The notes under the pieces: generated by a model
Databases searched by the model: none
Told to the model about the DNA's origin: nothing
Seen by the model: the letters and a program-made list of their open reading frames with translations, nothing else
Program-made: the position numbers and the translations under genes
Shown: in pieces, positions 31,649-44,488 of the stretch
How the letters are laid out: each line of letters opens with the position of its first letter
How positions within the stretch are numbered: position 1 is the first letter of the stretch
DNA from: Tetrapisispora phaffii CBS 4417
Lineage: Eukaryota > Ascomycota > Saccharomycetes > Saccharomycetales > Saccharomycetaceae
Assembly (NCBI RefSeq): GCF_000236905.1
Contig: NC_016526.1
Location: forward strand, 682,001 to 746,000
DNA: 64,000 bases
Direction of reading: 5' to 3'

Positions 31649-32448
31649 ATGAGTCTAATGCAGTGGATGTTTGGGAAGACTCAAACTCCACAGGAGAGAC
31701 TGAAAAAAGTATGTGTTAATTGATTACATTTTTTACAATGATTTAATACTTATATTTCAATATACTAACCTTCTATTTTTATTTGTGCTAATAAAAATAT
31801 CATTTTTAATAGAATCAACGTGCATTAGAGAAAACTCAAAGAGAACTGGAAAGAGAGAAAAGAAAACTAGAGGTCCAAGAAAAGAAATTAGTTGCTGATA
31901 TTAAAAGATCTGCTAAGAATGGACAAATAAATGCAGCTAAAATACAAGCTAAAGATTTAGTAAGGACTAAAAACTACATCCAAAAATTTGATAATATGAG
32001 AACTCAGTTACAAGCAATATCATTAAGAATACAAGCGGTAAGAAGTAGCGATCAAATGTCCACATCGATGCGTGAAGCTACCATTTTATTATCAGGTATG
32101 AATAGATCAATGAACCTTCCACAGTTACAGAATATTGCAATGGAATTTGAAAAGCAAAGTGATCTCATGGATCAAAGGCAAGAATTTATGGATGAATCTA
32201 TTGACAATGTAATGGGTGACGAATTGGATGAAGATGAAGAGGCTGATGAGATTATCAATAGAGTATTAGATGAAATTGGCGTTGATTTAAATGCTCAACT
32301 ACAAAATACACCTCAACACGTAGTCGAAAATAATGAAAAGGAGGAGTCTAGACAATTAGTTGGAGAAGCCATTGGGGGACCTGAACTATCTTCAAGTGGT
32401 AATGTTGATGATGAGTTACAGGCAAGATTAAATAGTCTGAAGCGTTAA
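31649..32448 (+). CDS. DID4: ESCRT-III subunit Did4/Vps2 (two exons)
   Basis: Spliced CDS: exon 1 31649-31708 and exon 2 31813-32448, giving 231 residues (S. cerevisiae Did4, 232). Exon 1 encodes MSLMQWMFGKTQTPQERLKK, the conserved start; exon 2 resumes with NQRALEKTQRELEREKRKLE. The intron position is the same as I recall for YKL002W. The protein is a charged coiled-coil Snf7-family subunit of the endosomal ESCRT-III complex. The acidic segment MGDELDEDEEADEIINRVLDEIGVDL and the final DDELQARLNSLKR form the MIT-interacting motif that recruits the ATPase Vps4. If exon 1 is missed, only a fragment with an internal Met is predicted. Confidence 0.96.
31709..31812 (+). other. DID4 spliceosomal intron
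   Basis: 104-nt intron with donor GTATGT at 31709-31714, exact branch point TACTAAC at 31763-31769 and acceptor AG at 31811-31812, leaving 43 nt from the branch motif to the acceptor. Splicing is in phase 0 and joins ...RLKK to NQRAL. Confidence 0.95.
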
Positions 32449-33190
32449 GTATATAAAGTAAATCAATTATATCATAATAAAATATAGATATTAGTTACTT
32501 CAAGAGCGTTAATATATTATATAACATTAAATGAAGTACACTTAGTAAAATCCAAAAACTTCGATCCGTTTACCTGTTGTCAAATTCAATGTTGATCATA
32601 CATAGTTCTTATTGATCTCTATTACACCAAATTAACTTCATCCCTTACAACAGAAATATCCACATAATAAACGCATCTTATAGTTAACTAATACTTGTTA
32701 TTTCACAAAATAACCAAATCCGAATAGGAGAAACATCTGAATATAGAAACTCTGTTAAAACAAATACAAAATAGAATATACGGATCATGTGATCCTTTTT
32801 GCCAAGTTTTTAATGTTTAAATATTGTTTTAATATTGTGTCTACAAAACTTATTTTTTAATTTCTTTTCCGAATTTTAAGATAAAAATAATAATGAAAAA
32901 CCAGTTATTTTGAATAATATTTTCTTTTTTGTTATTCCGAACAAATATAATTTGTTGTATATAAATATTACAAGTTCGATTTTTAGTTTTTACAATTACT
33001 TTATTAAGCATAGTGTCGTCTCATAAATTGTTCATGCCATATAGCGCACATTTCAGTAAGTTTTGTGATTTTATATATAAAAAAATAAATGCTATATAAA
33101 TTTTTCATAAAATTGATATTTATTAGAATACGTCTACATGTAGAGGCAAATGTTATAAGAAAATTAATGTATAAGACAATGCTAATGTTC
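32449..33190. other. DID4/VPS1 intergenic region, expected centromere position
   Basis: 742 bp, AT-rich, without a gene. In S. cerevisiae MET14 and then CEN11 lie between DID4 and VPS1. MET14 is absent here. The candidate centromere core is listed separately. Confidence 0.55.
32784..32941 (+). other. CEN: Candidate point centromere (CDEI-like, AT-rich, CDEIII-like)
   Basis: ATCATGTG at 32784-32791 differs from the CDEI consensus RTCACRTG by one base; its reverse strand reads ATCACATGAT, a full match. It is followed by about 130 bp that I count as roughly 82% AT, and then a CCGAA-centred T-rich element at 32925-32941 (TTTTTTGTTATTCCGAA), similar to CDEIII (TGTTTWTGNTTTCCGAA) with about four differences. 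A second possible CDEIII, TTTCTTTTCCGAATTTT, is centred at 32869, only about 66 bp from the CDEI-like site. The main support is synteny: S. cerevisiae CEN11 lies between this left-arm block and VPS1. Which element is real is uncertain. Confidence 0.5.
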
Positions 33191-35329
33191 TCAAACAGAT
33201 GAGACAATTTCACTGGCATGTCTTAAAATATCAACCATCTTCTTACATTCTAATCTTCTTTGTATAGTACCATCGTTTTCCTTGGTTAATTCTTCAATAT
33301 TTCTTTCATTATATAATTTTTCCAATAGAACTTTTTGGATATCTGTTCTACTCTTTACAATTAATTTTAACATTAAAGCTTTTGGAATAACATCAGCGAC
33401 AGTTCTCTTGACGATGTTGAAATAACTGCTAATCAATAACTTAATAACTTCAGTTTCCATTGTTTCTCTATCAGTCATTTGACCTGTAGCCTTTAAAACT
33501 GGAGGTGGAGACTCTAATGAAGCCAACTTCTTTTTGTTTTTAGATGAGAAGAAACCACCAAAGAAGCCAGATTTTTCTTCAGGTGATGGAACAGCAGGAG
33601 TAGCAGGAACTGCAGCACTGTTTGGTAATGGTTTACCTGTTTTTGGGTCAACAGCAACTTGACGTGGATGAAGTTTTTCGTCGACCATAGCCATAGCTTG
33701 TGAACCTTTTAATAAATCAGGATGTGCGGTGTTAATATATGTTTCTTCCGCTTTAATGATATCCACAACAAACTCATTTGTTGGGATTATAGCTTCTTTT
33801 AGGTATTCAATGAATTGGTTTGAAATGGCTTCTCTTAAGGCTGGATATCTAGAATATTTTGGTTGTTTGATAATTTGCTTTAACATACGGACTAATTCAT
33901 CGAACACCAATGAGATTAATTTCAAAGAAGGTTCTTCGAATCTTTTAATCTGCTGTTTAACTAAAACTTCGAAAGCTTCAGTACCAACAAATAGAGAAGG
34001 AGCAGAACCCGATGAATTATACATAATAGTTCTAATATCGGAATCCTTAATTTGATCAAATGGATCTAAAGAATCAATACCATTTTTGAAAACTTCATGG
34101 AAAACAAAAGAAACTCTGGCACCACCAGATAATTCATTTGAAGACATCTCTTTGGCTTCACCATCTAAGATACCAGCATATTCATTTGAAAAATCAGTAA
34201 TCATACTCAATACAATAGAATTAGAAGAGTCCATCGTCTCAGGACCTAAATTAAATAATTCAGATTGATATTTCTTTAAAGTAGCTTCAATTTTAGCCTT
34301 AATTTCAGGTAAAGTTTGTCTAATATGATGTAATAAAATGGAATTCAATTTTTTAGCTAAATATGGAGTACCACAATATTGCGCTTTTGAGGAATAAGAA
34401 GAATGACCTTCGAAGAATTTTCTTTCATCATCCAATGCTGCTCTAATAGTTTTTTTATGTTCGATATCTTTTTGACCTCTGTTTATAACTGGAATATAAC
34501 CATATCTCAATGGAATGACTCTACCAGCCAAGATGTCGATGACATCAGTACCTTGGTCCATTAAGTCGACTTTAGTCAAGACACCAATGGTTCTTGTACC
34601 TTCTGGATCGACTTCTCTAGCTAATTTCAAACCATCACTATTTGCCAAATCTGTATTAGCAGCATTAACTGATAAAATAATTGCATTTGGTTTAGAAATA
34701 TATTTTAATAACATATCTTTGATTTGTCTTTCAATATCAGGAGGTTGGTCACCAACTGGAACTTTAGTTAAACCTGGCAAATCAACTAAAGTTAAAGTCA
34801 AAACGTGAGGAGAATAAATTCTTAAATTGATTGGTACCGAAGAAATACCAAGATTACCACCTGTAACTTTATCAGTTTCTCTGACAATTTCTTGTCTAAT
34901 TTCTTCAAAATTGAAGAATTTTCTATCTGGTAAATGTAAAAATTCACCCCATTCATCTTGATTATCCTCAGCTTGTCCTTTTACTGCATTCGAATTATTA
35001 TTTTTTTCATATGCTTTTGCTTTTTTATCATCTAAATCTAAATCAAGTAGTTCGTTGGTGGTAGATTTAACGTTATCATTTGAACTTGAATCATCGTTAG
35101 CGGCTCTTCTATTAATCAGTTGTAAAACCAATGGTCTTCTGGTGACAATACCGGTACCTCTTGGTAAGAAATCTCTACCGACAATATTTTCCAAAACCGA
35201 AGACTTACCAGAAGATTGGGAACCGACAACAGTAATTTGTGGCAAATCAATTGGTGATTGAGAACCACCACCTAATGGAGCCAAAGCATCTTGCAGCTTG
35301 TTAATTGTAGAAATCAAATATTCATCCAT
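33191..35329 (-). CDS. VPS1: Dynamin-like GTPase Vps1
   Basis: A 712-residue dynamin (S. cerevisiae Vps1, 704) for vacuolar protein sorting, endocytosis and peroxisome fission. The GTPase domain shows GSQSSGKSS (G1), the conserved threonine in TRRPLVLQL (G2 region), DLPGLTKVP (G3) and TKVDLMDQG (G4). An insert of about 40 polar residues ([20 protein letters not shown]) follows the G2 region. The middle domain (stalk) and a C-terminal GTPase effector domain ([23 protein letters not shown]) follow. There is no PH or Pro-rich domain, as expected for Vps1, and a variable Pro-rich linker sits near residues 575-605. It is the first right-arm gene after CEN11 in S. cerevisiae. Confidence 0.97.
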   Translation of the reverse strand: MDEYLISTINKLQDALAPLGGGSQSPIDLPQITVVGSQSSGKSSVLENIVGRDFLPRGTGIVTRRPLVLQLINRRAANDDSSSNDNVKSTTNELLDLDLDDKKAKAYEKNNNSNAVKGQAEDNQDEWGEFLHLPDRKFFNFEEIRQEIVRETDKVTGGNLGISSVPINLRIYSPHVLTLTLVDLPGLTKVPVGDQPPDIERQIKDMLLKYISKPNAIILSVNAANTDLANSDGLKLAREVDPEGTRTIGVLTKVDLMDQGTDVIDILAGRVIPLRYGYIPVINRGQKDIEHKKTIRAALDDERKFFEGHSSYSSKAQYCGTPYLAKKLNSILLHHIRQTLPEIKAKIEATLKKYQSELFNLGPETMDSSNSIVLSMITDFSNEYAGILDGEAKEMSSNELSGGARVSFVFHEVFKNGIDSLDPFDQIKDSDIRTIMYNSSGSAPSLFVGTEAFEVLVKQQIKRFEEPSLKLISLVFDELVRMLKQIIKQPKYSRYPALREAISNQFIEYLKEAIIPTNEFVVDIIKAEETYINTAHPDLLKGSQAMAMVDEKLHPRQVAVDPKTGKPLPNSAAVPATPAVPSPEEKSGFFGGFFSSKNKKKLASLESPPPVLKATGQMTDRETMETEVIKLLISSYFNIVKRTVADVIPKALMLKLIVKSRTDIQKVLLEKLYNERNIEELTKENDGTIQRRLECKKMVDILRHASEIVSSV

Positions 35330-38016
<2,687 letters not shown>

Positions 38017-38362
38017 GCTAATTAAAATGAACATTAGATTGGCCAAGTAAATTTTAATTGAATCTGGTGCTAATCGTCATTGACCTATCTAAAATGCATA
38101 AAACTTTAAAGTCTTCTAGTTCAACTTAGTGTATATATTTATAAAATTTTGTAATTAAATATATATTATAGAAGAACCCTGTGTTATCATTGTGCACTTC
38201 TGTATACTCAATGAAACATTTACTTACTGTTTGAGTAAAAACCTATCCCATTAGTTTTATGGCTCATCTCGCATCCCAAAAAAGCTTCATAAAAAAATTA
38301 CAAAAAGTAATATCAATTTGCTTCATTAGGGTTATAGCCAACGCTTTAAATAATTTTTTTAT
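38017..38362 (+). other. PAP1/ECM9 intergenic region
   Basis: 346 bp, AT-rich, between two plus-strand genes. No motif was recognised. Confidence 0.4.
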
Positions 38363-39602
38363 ATGATTATAAAATATCTTGATTATTCAAATAAATTCAC
38401 TAAGATCCATTGTACTTTTCACAATTCAAAGTTTCAAAAAATGGGATGTATGTTCGATTGCATTAATAACTAACGAAAGTGAAATGAAATGGGATATCCA
38501 ATCTCTAGCATTAAGCAAAGAACTATTTGAAAAGTTAACAATTGATACAGACGATAAAGTATGCATATTAAGATTTGGATCAGATCAAGAGTCAATAAAT
38601 GAAAATTATTTTATTTCAAATGAAAAAGATAAGATAGAAATCATTTGTTTTAAGAAAACTTTTTTTAGGGTATTTAAAGAAGCACACGATTATTTTTACA
38701 AAGTTATAAATACAAAATCAAACTTTTTGCAAGATGAATCATTAATAGAAGGCACGTATCTCTGTACAATTGGATTACTTCTCACAACTCCAGAAAATAA
38801 GACTATCATTCGTATACATGAGGATATTGTTAAATATTGCTTGAAAAGTTATGATGCTGAAAGCAAGCTAAAATTTATAAATAATGAGATAGCAGTGGTA
38901 GAAAAACTTTTGACATCTTCAAATAATAAATTGAATAAATCTTCATCACTATGGACATTATACAAGAAATTATTTATGGTTAGCTCAGAGTTCAAAGAAA
39001 ATATTTCACTACACTACCTTAGTGTATTCATGAGTTCTGCAAATCTTCATTTTAGCAACTATTACAGTTGGAACACCTTGAGATGGTTTTATGATCTGCT
39101 AGGAAATAATGAAAAGATAATTTTATTTGATAAAACCAAACAATTTTGTTTTAAAAACATGCGGGATTGTTCAGCTTGGGATACGTTAGCCGATATGGCA
39201 TGCAAATCGGATGGTGAGATAACGCATAATATACAAGAATACAACAGGTTCCGATCAAATTATGGAATAGGTTCAACTTATATAGAAGATCAGAATTTTC
39301 TAGGACCGAAGATAGCTAGTTTGATAGACGAATTGGTGGATTACATCGATTTATGCGAAGTTAATGGATGGCCACCTTACCTCTGTTTAATGAAATGTAT
39401 TAGTTCTCATAACGATAAAGAGATAATTTCAAAGATATTTGAGAAGTGGGATAACAGCATTGAATGTTTTATAGAAAAAAATCCAGAGGTCACATTGCAT
39501 GGTTGTAAATTAGAGGTCATTTCAGATAGCCTGTTCATCAATAGACTGGTTGAAGTTTTTAATATGAAGTTAAAGTTTATTAAAAAGATTAAAAATTCTT
39601 AA
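38363..39602 (+). CDS. ECM9: Ecm9-like protein, spliced gene (predicted)
   Basis: I propose exon 1 38363-38447 and exon 2 38509-39602, encoding 392 residues (S. cerevisiae Ecm9, 377, also from a gene with an intron as I recall). Without splicing the long frame has no ATG near its open beginning: the first in-frame ATG is at 38482, and the extension upstream starts only with TTG. The upstream ATG at 38363 opens MIIKYLDYSNKFTKIHCTF and reaches an exact GTATGT donor. Ecm9 is a poorly characterised protein linked to cell wall phenotypes. Exon 2 has alternating helices and a motif-poor sequence (WNTLRWFYDLLGN, GWPPYLCLMKCISS) with some resemblance to protein prenyltransferase-type repeats, which I cannot confirm. 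The identification rests on its place between PAP1 and OSH6/7. Confidence 0.78.
38448..38508 (+). other. Predicted ECM9 intron
   Basis: 61 nt. Donor GTATGT at 38448-38453, branch point AACTAAC at 38468-38474, acceptor CTCTAG ending at 38508. The nearer AG at 38478-38479 lies only a few bases after the branch point and would give a stop, whereas the AG at 38508 restores the long frame. A 61-nt intron is short but within the yeast range. Confidence 0.72.
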
Positions 39603-39771
39603 TATAAAAATAATGAAAATATCTTACCTGTAGATATTATAAAATACATAGCTTTAATATATATGTAAGAGAATTGATTAAACTTTGTAAATTATCTTTT
39701 TTTTATCGTTCTATTTTATATCGTTTCCACATTAAAACGTCTTACTTTAATGCAACTTCTATATTGTAAAT

Positions 39772-41082
39772 TTATTGAGTTTGTTCATTCTCTTGAAGTT
39801 CATGTTTTTTATACCCAGGGATTGCAAATTTATGTGTAAACTTCTGTCCAGGTAATATCGGAACTATTTCCAGTATCTTCTTAATTTGTGACTCCGCTGT
39901 AATATCTGAAGGTATATCATTGAAAATATAATAGTCTAAATCTTCACCTGGTTTTGCTTTTCTAAATAATTTCGGATGGAAATCAACACCATCTTCTGAA
40001 CGTTTTTTAGCCATATCTCTTTGATAATCTTCAATTTTAGACTTTTCATCAGTCGCAACTTTTTGATCACGAGCCGCTAAAGCATCTGTAACTTTCTTCC
40101 ATAATCTTCTTGATTCATATTCACCTTGTTCTTGTAATGGACGAACGATAGGTTTAAGTGGTTGGGCCTTTGAAGTGTCAAATAAAACACGCTTAGAGGA
40201 ACCTTTAATTCTTAAATCTTTTACATACATTACTTCATTCCATTTACCTGATATTTCATACAATGCTTTTCCTGATTTATCTTTAATGGTACCGCCGATG
40301 GCATCATATGTACCAGAAATGAAACCTTTAGTTTTGAACTCAATATCTGCATTATACTTTGGACCTTTAATAATCATATGATCCCCTAATTCGATTCTCA
40401 TCTTACCAAATAAAATACCTCTAACGTAAACATTTGGTTGAGTTAAAACATATTTTTCAGGAACACCATTAGAATCTTTAATATCTAAAAATTGCAAAAC
40501 AGTTTTACCTTCCATCATAGCTGCAGATGAATTACCTAAAAACTTTGATTTTGGAATAACAACACCATCTATTCTAATGTGTGATTCCGGAATCATGTAA
40601 AAGTAAGCAGATTCTGGTGGATGGTGACTTGTTTGCTCGGAGATATAAAAAGCTTGTTGTTTATTTGGTAAGTTCCAGTAGCAAGTGAAATGTTCACCTA
40701 ACACTGGGTTCAATGGTTTCTTGACAGCCTTTGGGGCAATGTGCCAGCCTGCTAAGTACCACATACAAACTTTAGTGAACCTTTCTAAATCATCTTGCTC
40801 ATTATGTGCATCTATTAAAATATCCGGAAATTGTAGTTGATTTGTAACTCTCTCTAGCATAGATTTTTTCTCTAAGATGAAAGTTGGTAAAGTAATCTTG
40901 GTCAAATCAGAGCCTGGTCTCAACTGGGAAATGATTTCCAAGATTAAATTAGAACCGGCTTCATCATCTTCATCGATATCATCAGTGTCAATGGTAGGGC
41001 TCTTCACGGCCTTTACATTGCTCTTCTGAGCATTTGATTGCAATGAAACATCAGGCTTTCTATCGTTAGTTGTAACAGACAT
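39772..41082 (-). CDS. OSH6: Oxysterol-binding-protein homologue Osh6/Osh7
   Basis: A 436-residue lipid-transfer protein of the short ORP class. It has the signature EQTSHHPPESAYFYM and the lid/β-barrel blocks LPTFILEKKSMLERVTNQLQFPD, KPLNPVLGEHFTCYW, GKMRIELGDHMIIKGPKY and EYESRRLWKKVTDAL. Osh6/7 exchange phosphatidylserine and PI4P at ER-plasma membrane contacts. There is no PH or FFAT domain. I start at ATG 41082; the frame opens with a GTG at 41091. In S. cerevisiae OSH6 (YKR003W) follows PAP1 and ECM9 comes after it; here the pair is inverted. OSH7 is a close duplicate and cannot be excluded from sequence alone. Confidence 0.94.
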   Translation of the reverse strand: MSVTTNDRKPDVSLQSNAQKSNVKAVKSPTIDTDDIDEDDEAGSNLILEIISQLRPGSDLTKITLPTFILEKKSMLERVTNQLQFPDILIDAHNEQDDLERFTKVCMWYLAGWHIAPKAVKKPLNPVLGEHFTCYWNLPNKQQAFYISEQTSHHPPESAYFYMIPESHIRIDGVVIPKSKFLGNSSAAMMEGKTVLQFLDIKDSNGVPEKYVLTQPNVYVRGILFGKMRIELGDHMIIKGPKYNADIEFKTKGFISGTYDAIGGTIKDKSGKALYEISGKWNEVMYVKDLRIKGSSKRVLFDTSKAQPLKPIVRPLQEQGEYESRRLWKKVTDALAARDQKVATDEKSKIEDYQRDMAKKRSEDGVDFHPKLFRKAKPGEDLDYYIFNDIPSDITAESQIKKILEIVPILPGQKFTHKFAIPGYKKHELQENEQTQ

Positions 41083-41894
41083 TGCCTTCACAATAATAAA
41101 CGTGCTGGTTTCACTCCTTCTTCTTCTTAATATAACAACTGTGCTATTAGTATAATCAAATAGAAGAATACTTTATAATAGGGTTTCTTTCGAGCTATTG
41201 CAACTATTATGACAAAATCAATCAATTTGCTATCGTTTTCTACAAATATAAACAGTAAACAATTCTCAGAATATAATTACCATTCAAAAAATCACTAAAG
41301 TTCAAATGGAAGAACAAGAGTATTTTATTTGATATCGTGAACCTCTAATGGATAACTTGAAATGGAATTAAAACTCCTAAAACAATTGAAACTTTTTCAT
41401 TCTTTTGCCAAATTTCCTAAAAACTCAGGAATTCAAAATTGCCATTTTATGCATTAAAAAAAAGGACATTTGCGACAGACTGTTATCAATGGATTGAATA
41501 AATCCATTGATATAAATACTATACCTATGAGTGGGTTATTGTTTTTCCAAACACTAGTTAGCTGTATGGTCTTAGTTTGATGTATAGTAATGATACGTAG
41601 GTTTTTGGGAGGTCCAGTTTTGCTCGTGCGTCAGCTATTCTTGAAGATAAATGTTTCTGGAGGCTTTTCGATTCTTTTGTAAACATACAACGAGACTTTC
41701 TTGAGTGCATGAAGTCATTACACGTAGGATCTCTACCTGGCAAGTAAAATAATTCATACGACAAAATATCTAAAATATCTAAAATATCTAAAGTTTTTTG
41801 TTTTTGTTCCATTAATAGAATTTGGGGAATGAGGTAAGAGAAATGTTCATTTGTCAATCAAAATATAAATATTAATATATAAATATATAGAAGG
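41083..41894. other. OSH6 upstream region with a doubtful small frame
   Basis: 812 bp. A minus-strand frame with its first ATG near 41812 and its stop at 41558 could encode about 84 residues (…LPGRDPTCNDFMHSRKSR…). It has no recognised family. Part of it is produced by a 9-bp tandem repeat ATATCTAAA (about three copies, 41766-41792) read as Asp-Ile-Leu repeats. I give it about 0.2 as a gene. The rest is AT-rich spacer. Confidence 0.35.
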
Positions 41895-42203
41895 TTATTC
41901 GATATTATGTAAAAAGTCGTCCAGATATTGTGAGTATGGAAAGAGCTCACTGAACTCATCCTCAACAAATTGAATATTATCCTCAACATTAATAATCCCA
42001 GACTCTTCAAAATCATCATTTAAATATACTTCACTTTCAATCTCCTCCAAAGACAGAGTGATTGGATTTTGGATGACTGTAAATATCGTTATGAGTGTAG
42101 TGACAAGAATGGTGTAATATAATGTATTTCGTTTCATTTTAGAGGCAGCTCCTGTCGATGGTTGCAACTTCTTTGATTCATTAAAAGATGAAGGTCGATA
42201 CAA
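41895..42203 (-). pseudogene. Out-of-frame C-terminal continuation of the YKR005C-like gene
   Basis: This frame has a stop just upstream and no ATG until 42137, yet its first codons (YRPSSFNESKKLQPSTGAAS) look like real protein. From the ATG it reads a transmembrane helix (LYYTILVTTLITIFTVIQNPI) and an acidic tail (EEIESEVYLNDDFEES... YLDDFLHNIE). The upstream 784-residue frame overlaps it by 70 bases and there turns into implausible sequence rich in Cys, His and Arg. One additional A in the run of six A at about 42205-42210 (minus strand) would join the two. So I read this as the tail and membrane anchor of the same protein, either broken or mis-sequenced. A separate 80-residue membrane protein starting at the ATGA overlap is possible but less likely. 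Confidence 0.55.
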
Positions 42204-44488
42204 TATTTTTTATTGCTGATAGAAGTATTTAGGATTGGTTCATTTTCCATCCTCTTTTTAAGCCTCAAACCTTTCTTAAACCTGCCAGGTTTATCATTTA
42301 ATAAGGACACAACAGCTGTATTTGTTATTACTACCACTACATGAGTTGTTGGAAGAACTATAGTCGTGTATGTTCTTTTCTTTTTGTACTTCGTTTTAGT
42401 GAATGTCGTAGTGGTATAAGCTTTTATTAAATTCGTATCTGTAGTACTGGTCACCGCTGTAGATGTCAATACTTTCACTTTTGACTTGGTTTTAGTTGAG
42501 GTTGAAGTACTCAATAGTGGAGTTGTAGTGGTGGTTGTTTTTTGTTTTGTTAATGTCGTTACAGCTGTTTTAGTTTTTGTCTTTGTATAATTTTCAGTGA
42601 CAACTATTTTACACACTTGTCTTGTCTTAGCTATCTCTTCTATCTCAGTTACTGCTCGAGTTTTAGTTTTCTTTCTCAGAATAGTTCTTGTAGTGAATGC
42701 TAAATCAGTTTCTGTTGTTGTACTTATATCACCTTTCCATTTAGTGACCTTCAATTTTGTATATTCAGTGGAAAGATCTGTCTCAGTAAAAGTTATGTAA
42801 ATATTTGAGAACCGTGTAGTTGTTGTGGTATATTTTTTAGTGCAATTTGTAGTAGAAGTCTCGGTTGGTTGGATTAGAATAGTATTGCTACATGGATTTG
42901 TGATCGTTTTTGTAGTTGTTGTAGGATTCCATGTGGTTAAAGTCGATTTGCTGATAAGATAATCAATATTGGGCTTAATAATATAGGTTGTATTATTAAT
43001 TTGTGGATAAACAGTCGTACGAATAGTAATAGTATAAATAGCTTCTTCTTCTGATTTTTCACCTTGCTTGCCTTCTTCAGGTCTTTCATTTTCTAAGTTA
43101 TTATAATCAGTATCATTAGATGAAGATGTTGATGACACTACGTCATAATATGAATTATAAATTGAGGACGTTAGTGTATCTTCATCATAATCCGGATAAT
43201 CTTGTGACTTGAGTGGCGTCTCTTTATTGTAGTCAGTAGCAACAGTCGAATTCGTCACTATTTCTTTGTCATGATACGAATTATCGGTTGAGGTTACTAT
43301 ATCTTCATCATAATCTGGATCATTAGTTGAAGACGTTACTATATCTTCATCATAATGTGGATAATGCGGATAATCTTGTGACTCGAGTGGCGTCTCTTTA
43401 TTGTAATCAGGCTTAGAAGAAGAAGGTGTTGGTGTCACTTCATCATAATTAGAATCAGTGGAAGAATGATCTACTGTCTGTTCTTCATATTCGGTGCTAG
43501 AAGCAGACCAGTTTACTGTACGTTCACCATAATTACTATTTTTGGAAGATTCAATTGATGTCTGTTCATCAATTGATACTTGCCTAGACGTCTCGGTTTC
43601 TAAATCCGTTGGAACTCTATTGGTACATTGTTTCTCTGATTGTATCACTGTGCAATTGCCTTCCTGTGTAGAAACATTTATATCCTCTACCGATTTATCA
43701 CCATCAGTTACATCCCAATCGTCTACATTGTCCACATCATCCCAATCGTCTTCGCCAACTTCACCCTGGTTGTCTGTATTTTCTTCATCTGTTTCGTCAC
43801 CATTTAGAACACTTTCATTATCCTTCCTGTCACTTTCCTCATCTTCATTATATTTAGGTTCACCACCATTTATGTCTTTAATATGCATTGGAACTTCATC
43901 GTAATCTTTAGTGCCACCTGCGCTAACGTTACCTAGACCGCCAGAAACTCTGACATCTTGTGACGCCGATTCTTTAATAAAAGCTCTTACTATCTCTTCC
44001 TTTTCAAATGGCAACATATTTCTATAAATATCGTGTGTATCCAGCCTGATATATACTAGAGACCCATCAATTTTCTGTTCTTTTAAAGTTCTCGATTTTA
44101 GTGAATTAAGTGTCGCATAATCTGGACTGTGTTGGAATTCTTCTAATAAAGTAGATAGGCTGTTATAATCATATCCTACAATGCAATTATATTCACTACA
44201 ATGATCTAACATTGTCTTCATTGCACATCCACGACAACCATAATTTCCAGAGTCAGTTAATGTCACCTCCGATACTTTTATGCAATGATCACAAAATTCG
44301 TAAGCCTTTGAAAAGCTGTTATATAAACAATTTTGTAATTCAGATACACAGTCAACAGTAAGCTCATCTGAACCCAGAGGTACAGAAGTATCAGTAGGCA
44401 AAGAGTAGCCCAATTCCCGACCTTGGCTGAAACTCACAAGACCTGTAAAATTTAATATAATTGATAGCAACATTGGATAAACGATCAT
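42134..44488 (-). CDS. Secreted/membrane protein with Cys-rich domain and Thr-rich stalk, YKR005C-like
   Basis: A 784-residue open frame. A signal peptide covers about residues 1-22 (MIVYPMLLSIILNFTGLVSFS). A domain with about ten cysteines follows (DCVSELQNC, FCDHC, CRGC, HCSEYNC) to residue ~110. Next come an acidic Asp/Glu-rich region and degenerate repeats around DYDEDIVTS and DYNKETPL at about 350-470. A long Thr/Val/Lys-rich stalk, probably O-mannosylated, extends to about 740, with a basic FKKGLRLKKR that could be a Kex2-type site. The last ~30 residues look out of frame; the natural end is probably the membrane-anchored tail listed at 41895-42203. Position between ECM9/OSH6 and MRPL13 matches the uncharacterised YKR005C (525 residues). 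Function unknown. Confidence 0.75.
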   Translation of the reverse strand: MIVYPMLLSIILNFTGLVSFSQGRELGYSLPTDTSVPLGSDELTVDCVSELQNCLYNSFSKAYEFCDHCIKVSEVTLTDSGNYGCRGCAMKTMLDHCSEYNCIVGYDYNSLSTLLEEFQHSPDYATLNSLKSRTLKEQKIDGSLVYIRLDTHDIYRNMLPFEKEEIVRAFIKESASQDVRVSGGLGNVSAGGTKDYDEVPMHIKDINGGEPKYNEDEESDRKDNESVLNGDETDEENTDNQGEVGEDDWDDVDNVDDWDVTDGDKSVEDINVSTQEGNCTVIQSEKQCTNRVPTDLETETSRQVSIDEQTSIESSKNSNYGERTVNWSASSTEYEEQTVDHSSTDSNYDEVTPTPSSSKPDYNKETPLESQDYPHYPHYDEDIVTSSTNDPDYDEDIVTSTDNSYHDKEIVTNSTVATDYNKETPLKSQDYPDYDEDTLTSSIYNSYYDVVSSTSSSNDTDYNNLENERPEEGKQGEKSEEEAIYTITIRTTVYPQINNTTYIIKPNIDYLISKSTLTTWNPTTTTKTITNPCSNTILIQPTETSTTNCTKKYTTTTTRFSNIYITFTETDLSTEYTKLKVTKWKGDISTTTETDLAFTTRTILRKKTKTRAVTEIEEIAKTRQVCKIVVTENYTKTKTKTAVTTLTKQKTTTTTTPLLSTSTSTKTKSKVKVLTSTAVTSTTDTNLIKAYTTTTFTKTKYKKKRTYTTIVLPTTHVVVVITNTAVVSLLNDKPGRFKKGLRLKKRMENEPILNTSISNKKYCIDLHLLMNQRSCNHRQELPLK

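Noticed and set aside
38448..38479. A 32-nt intron in ECM9 using the first AG after the branch point
   Set aside because: Too short for yeast splicing, only 5 nt after the branch motif, and it leads to a stop; the AG at 38508 is used instead.
41558..41857. Minus-strand frame of about 84-99 codons upstream of OSH6
   Set aside because: The longer version starts with TTG, part comes from a 9-bp tandem repeat, and no family was recognised; left as doubtful.
42134..42300. Spliceosomal intron joining the YKR005C-like frame to its tail
   Set aside because: No GTATGT-type donor or TACTAAC-type branch point is present on the minus strand in this stretch; a one-base indel is simpler.
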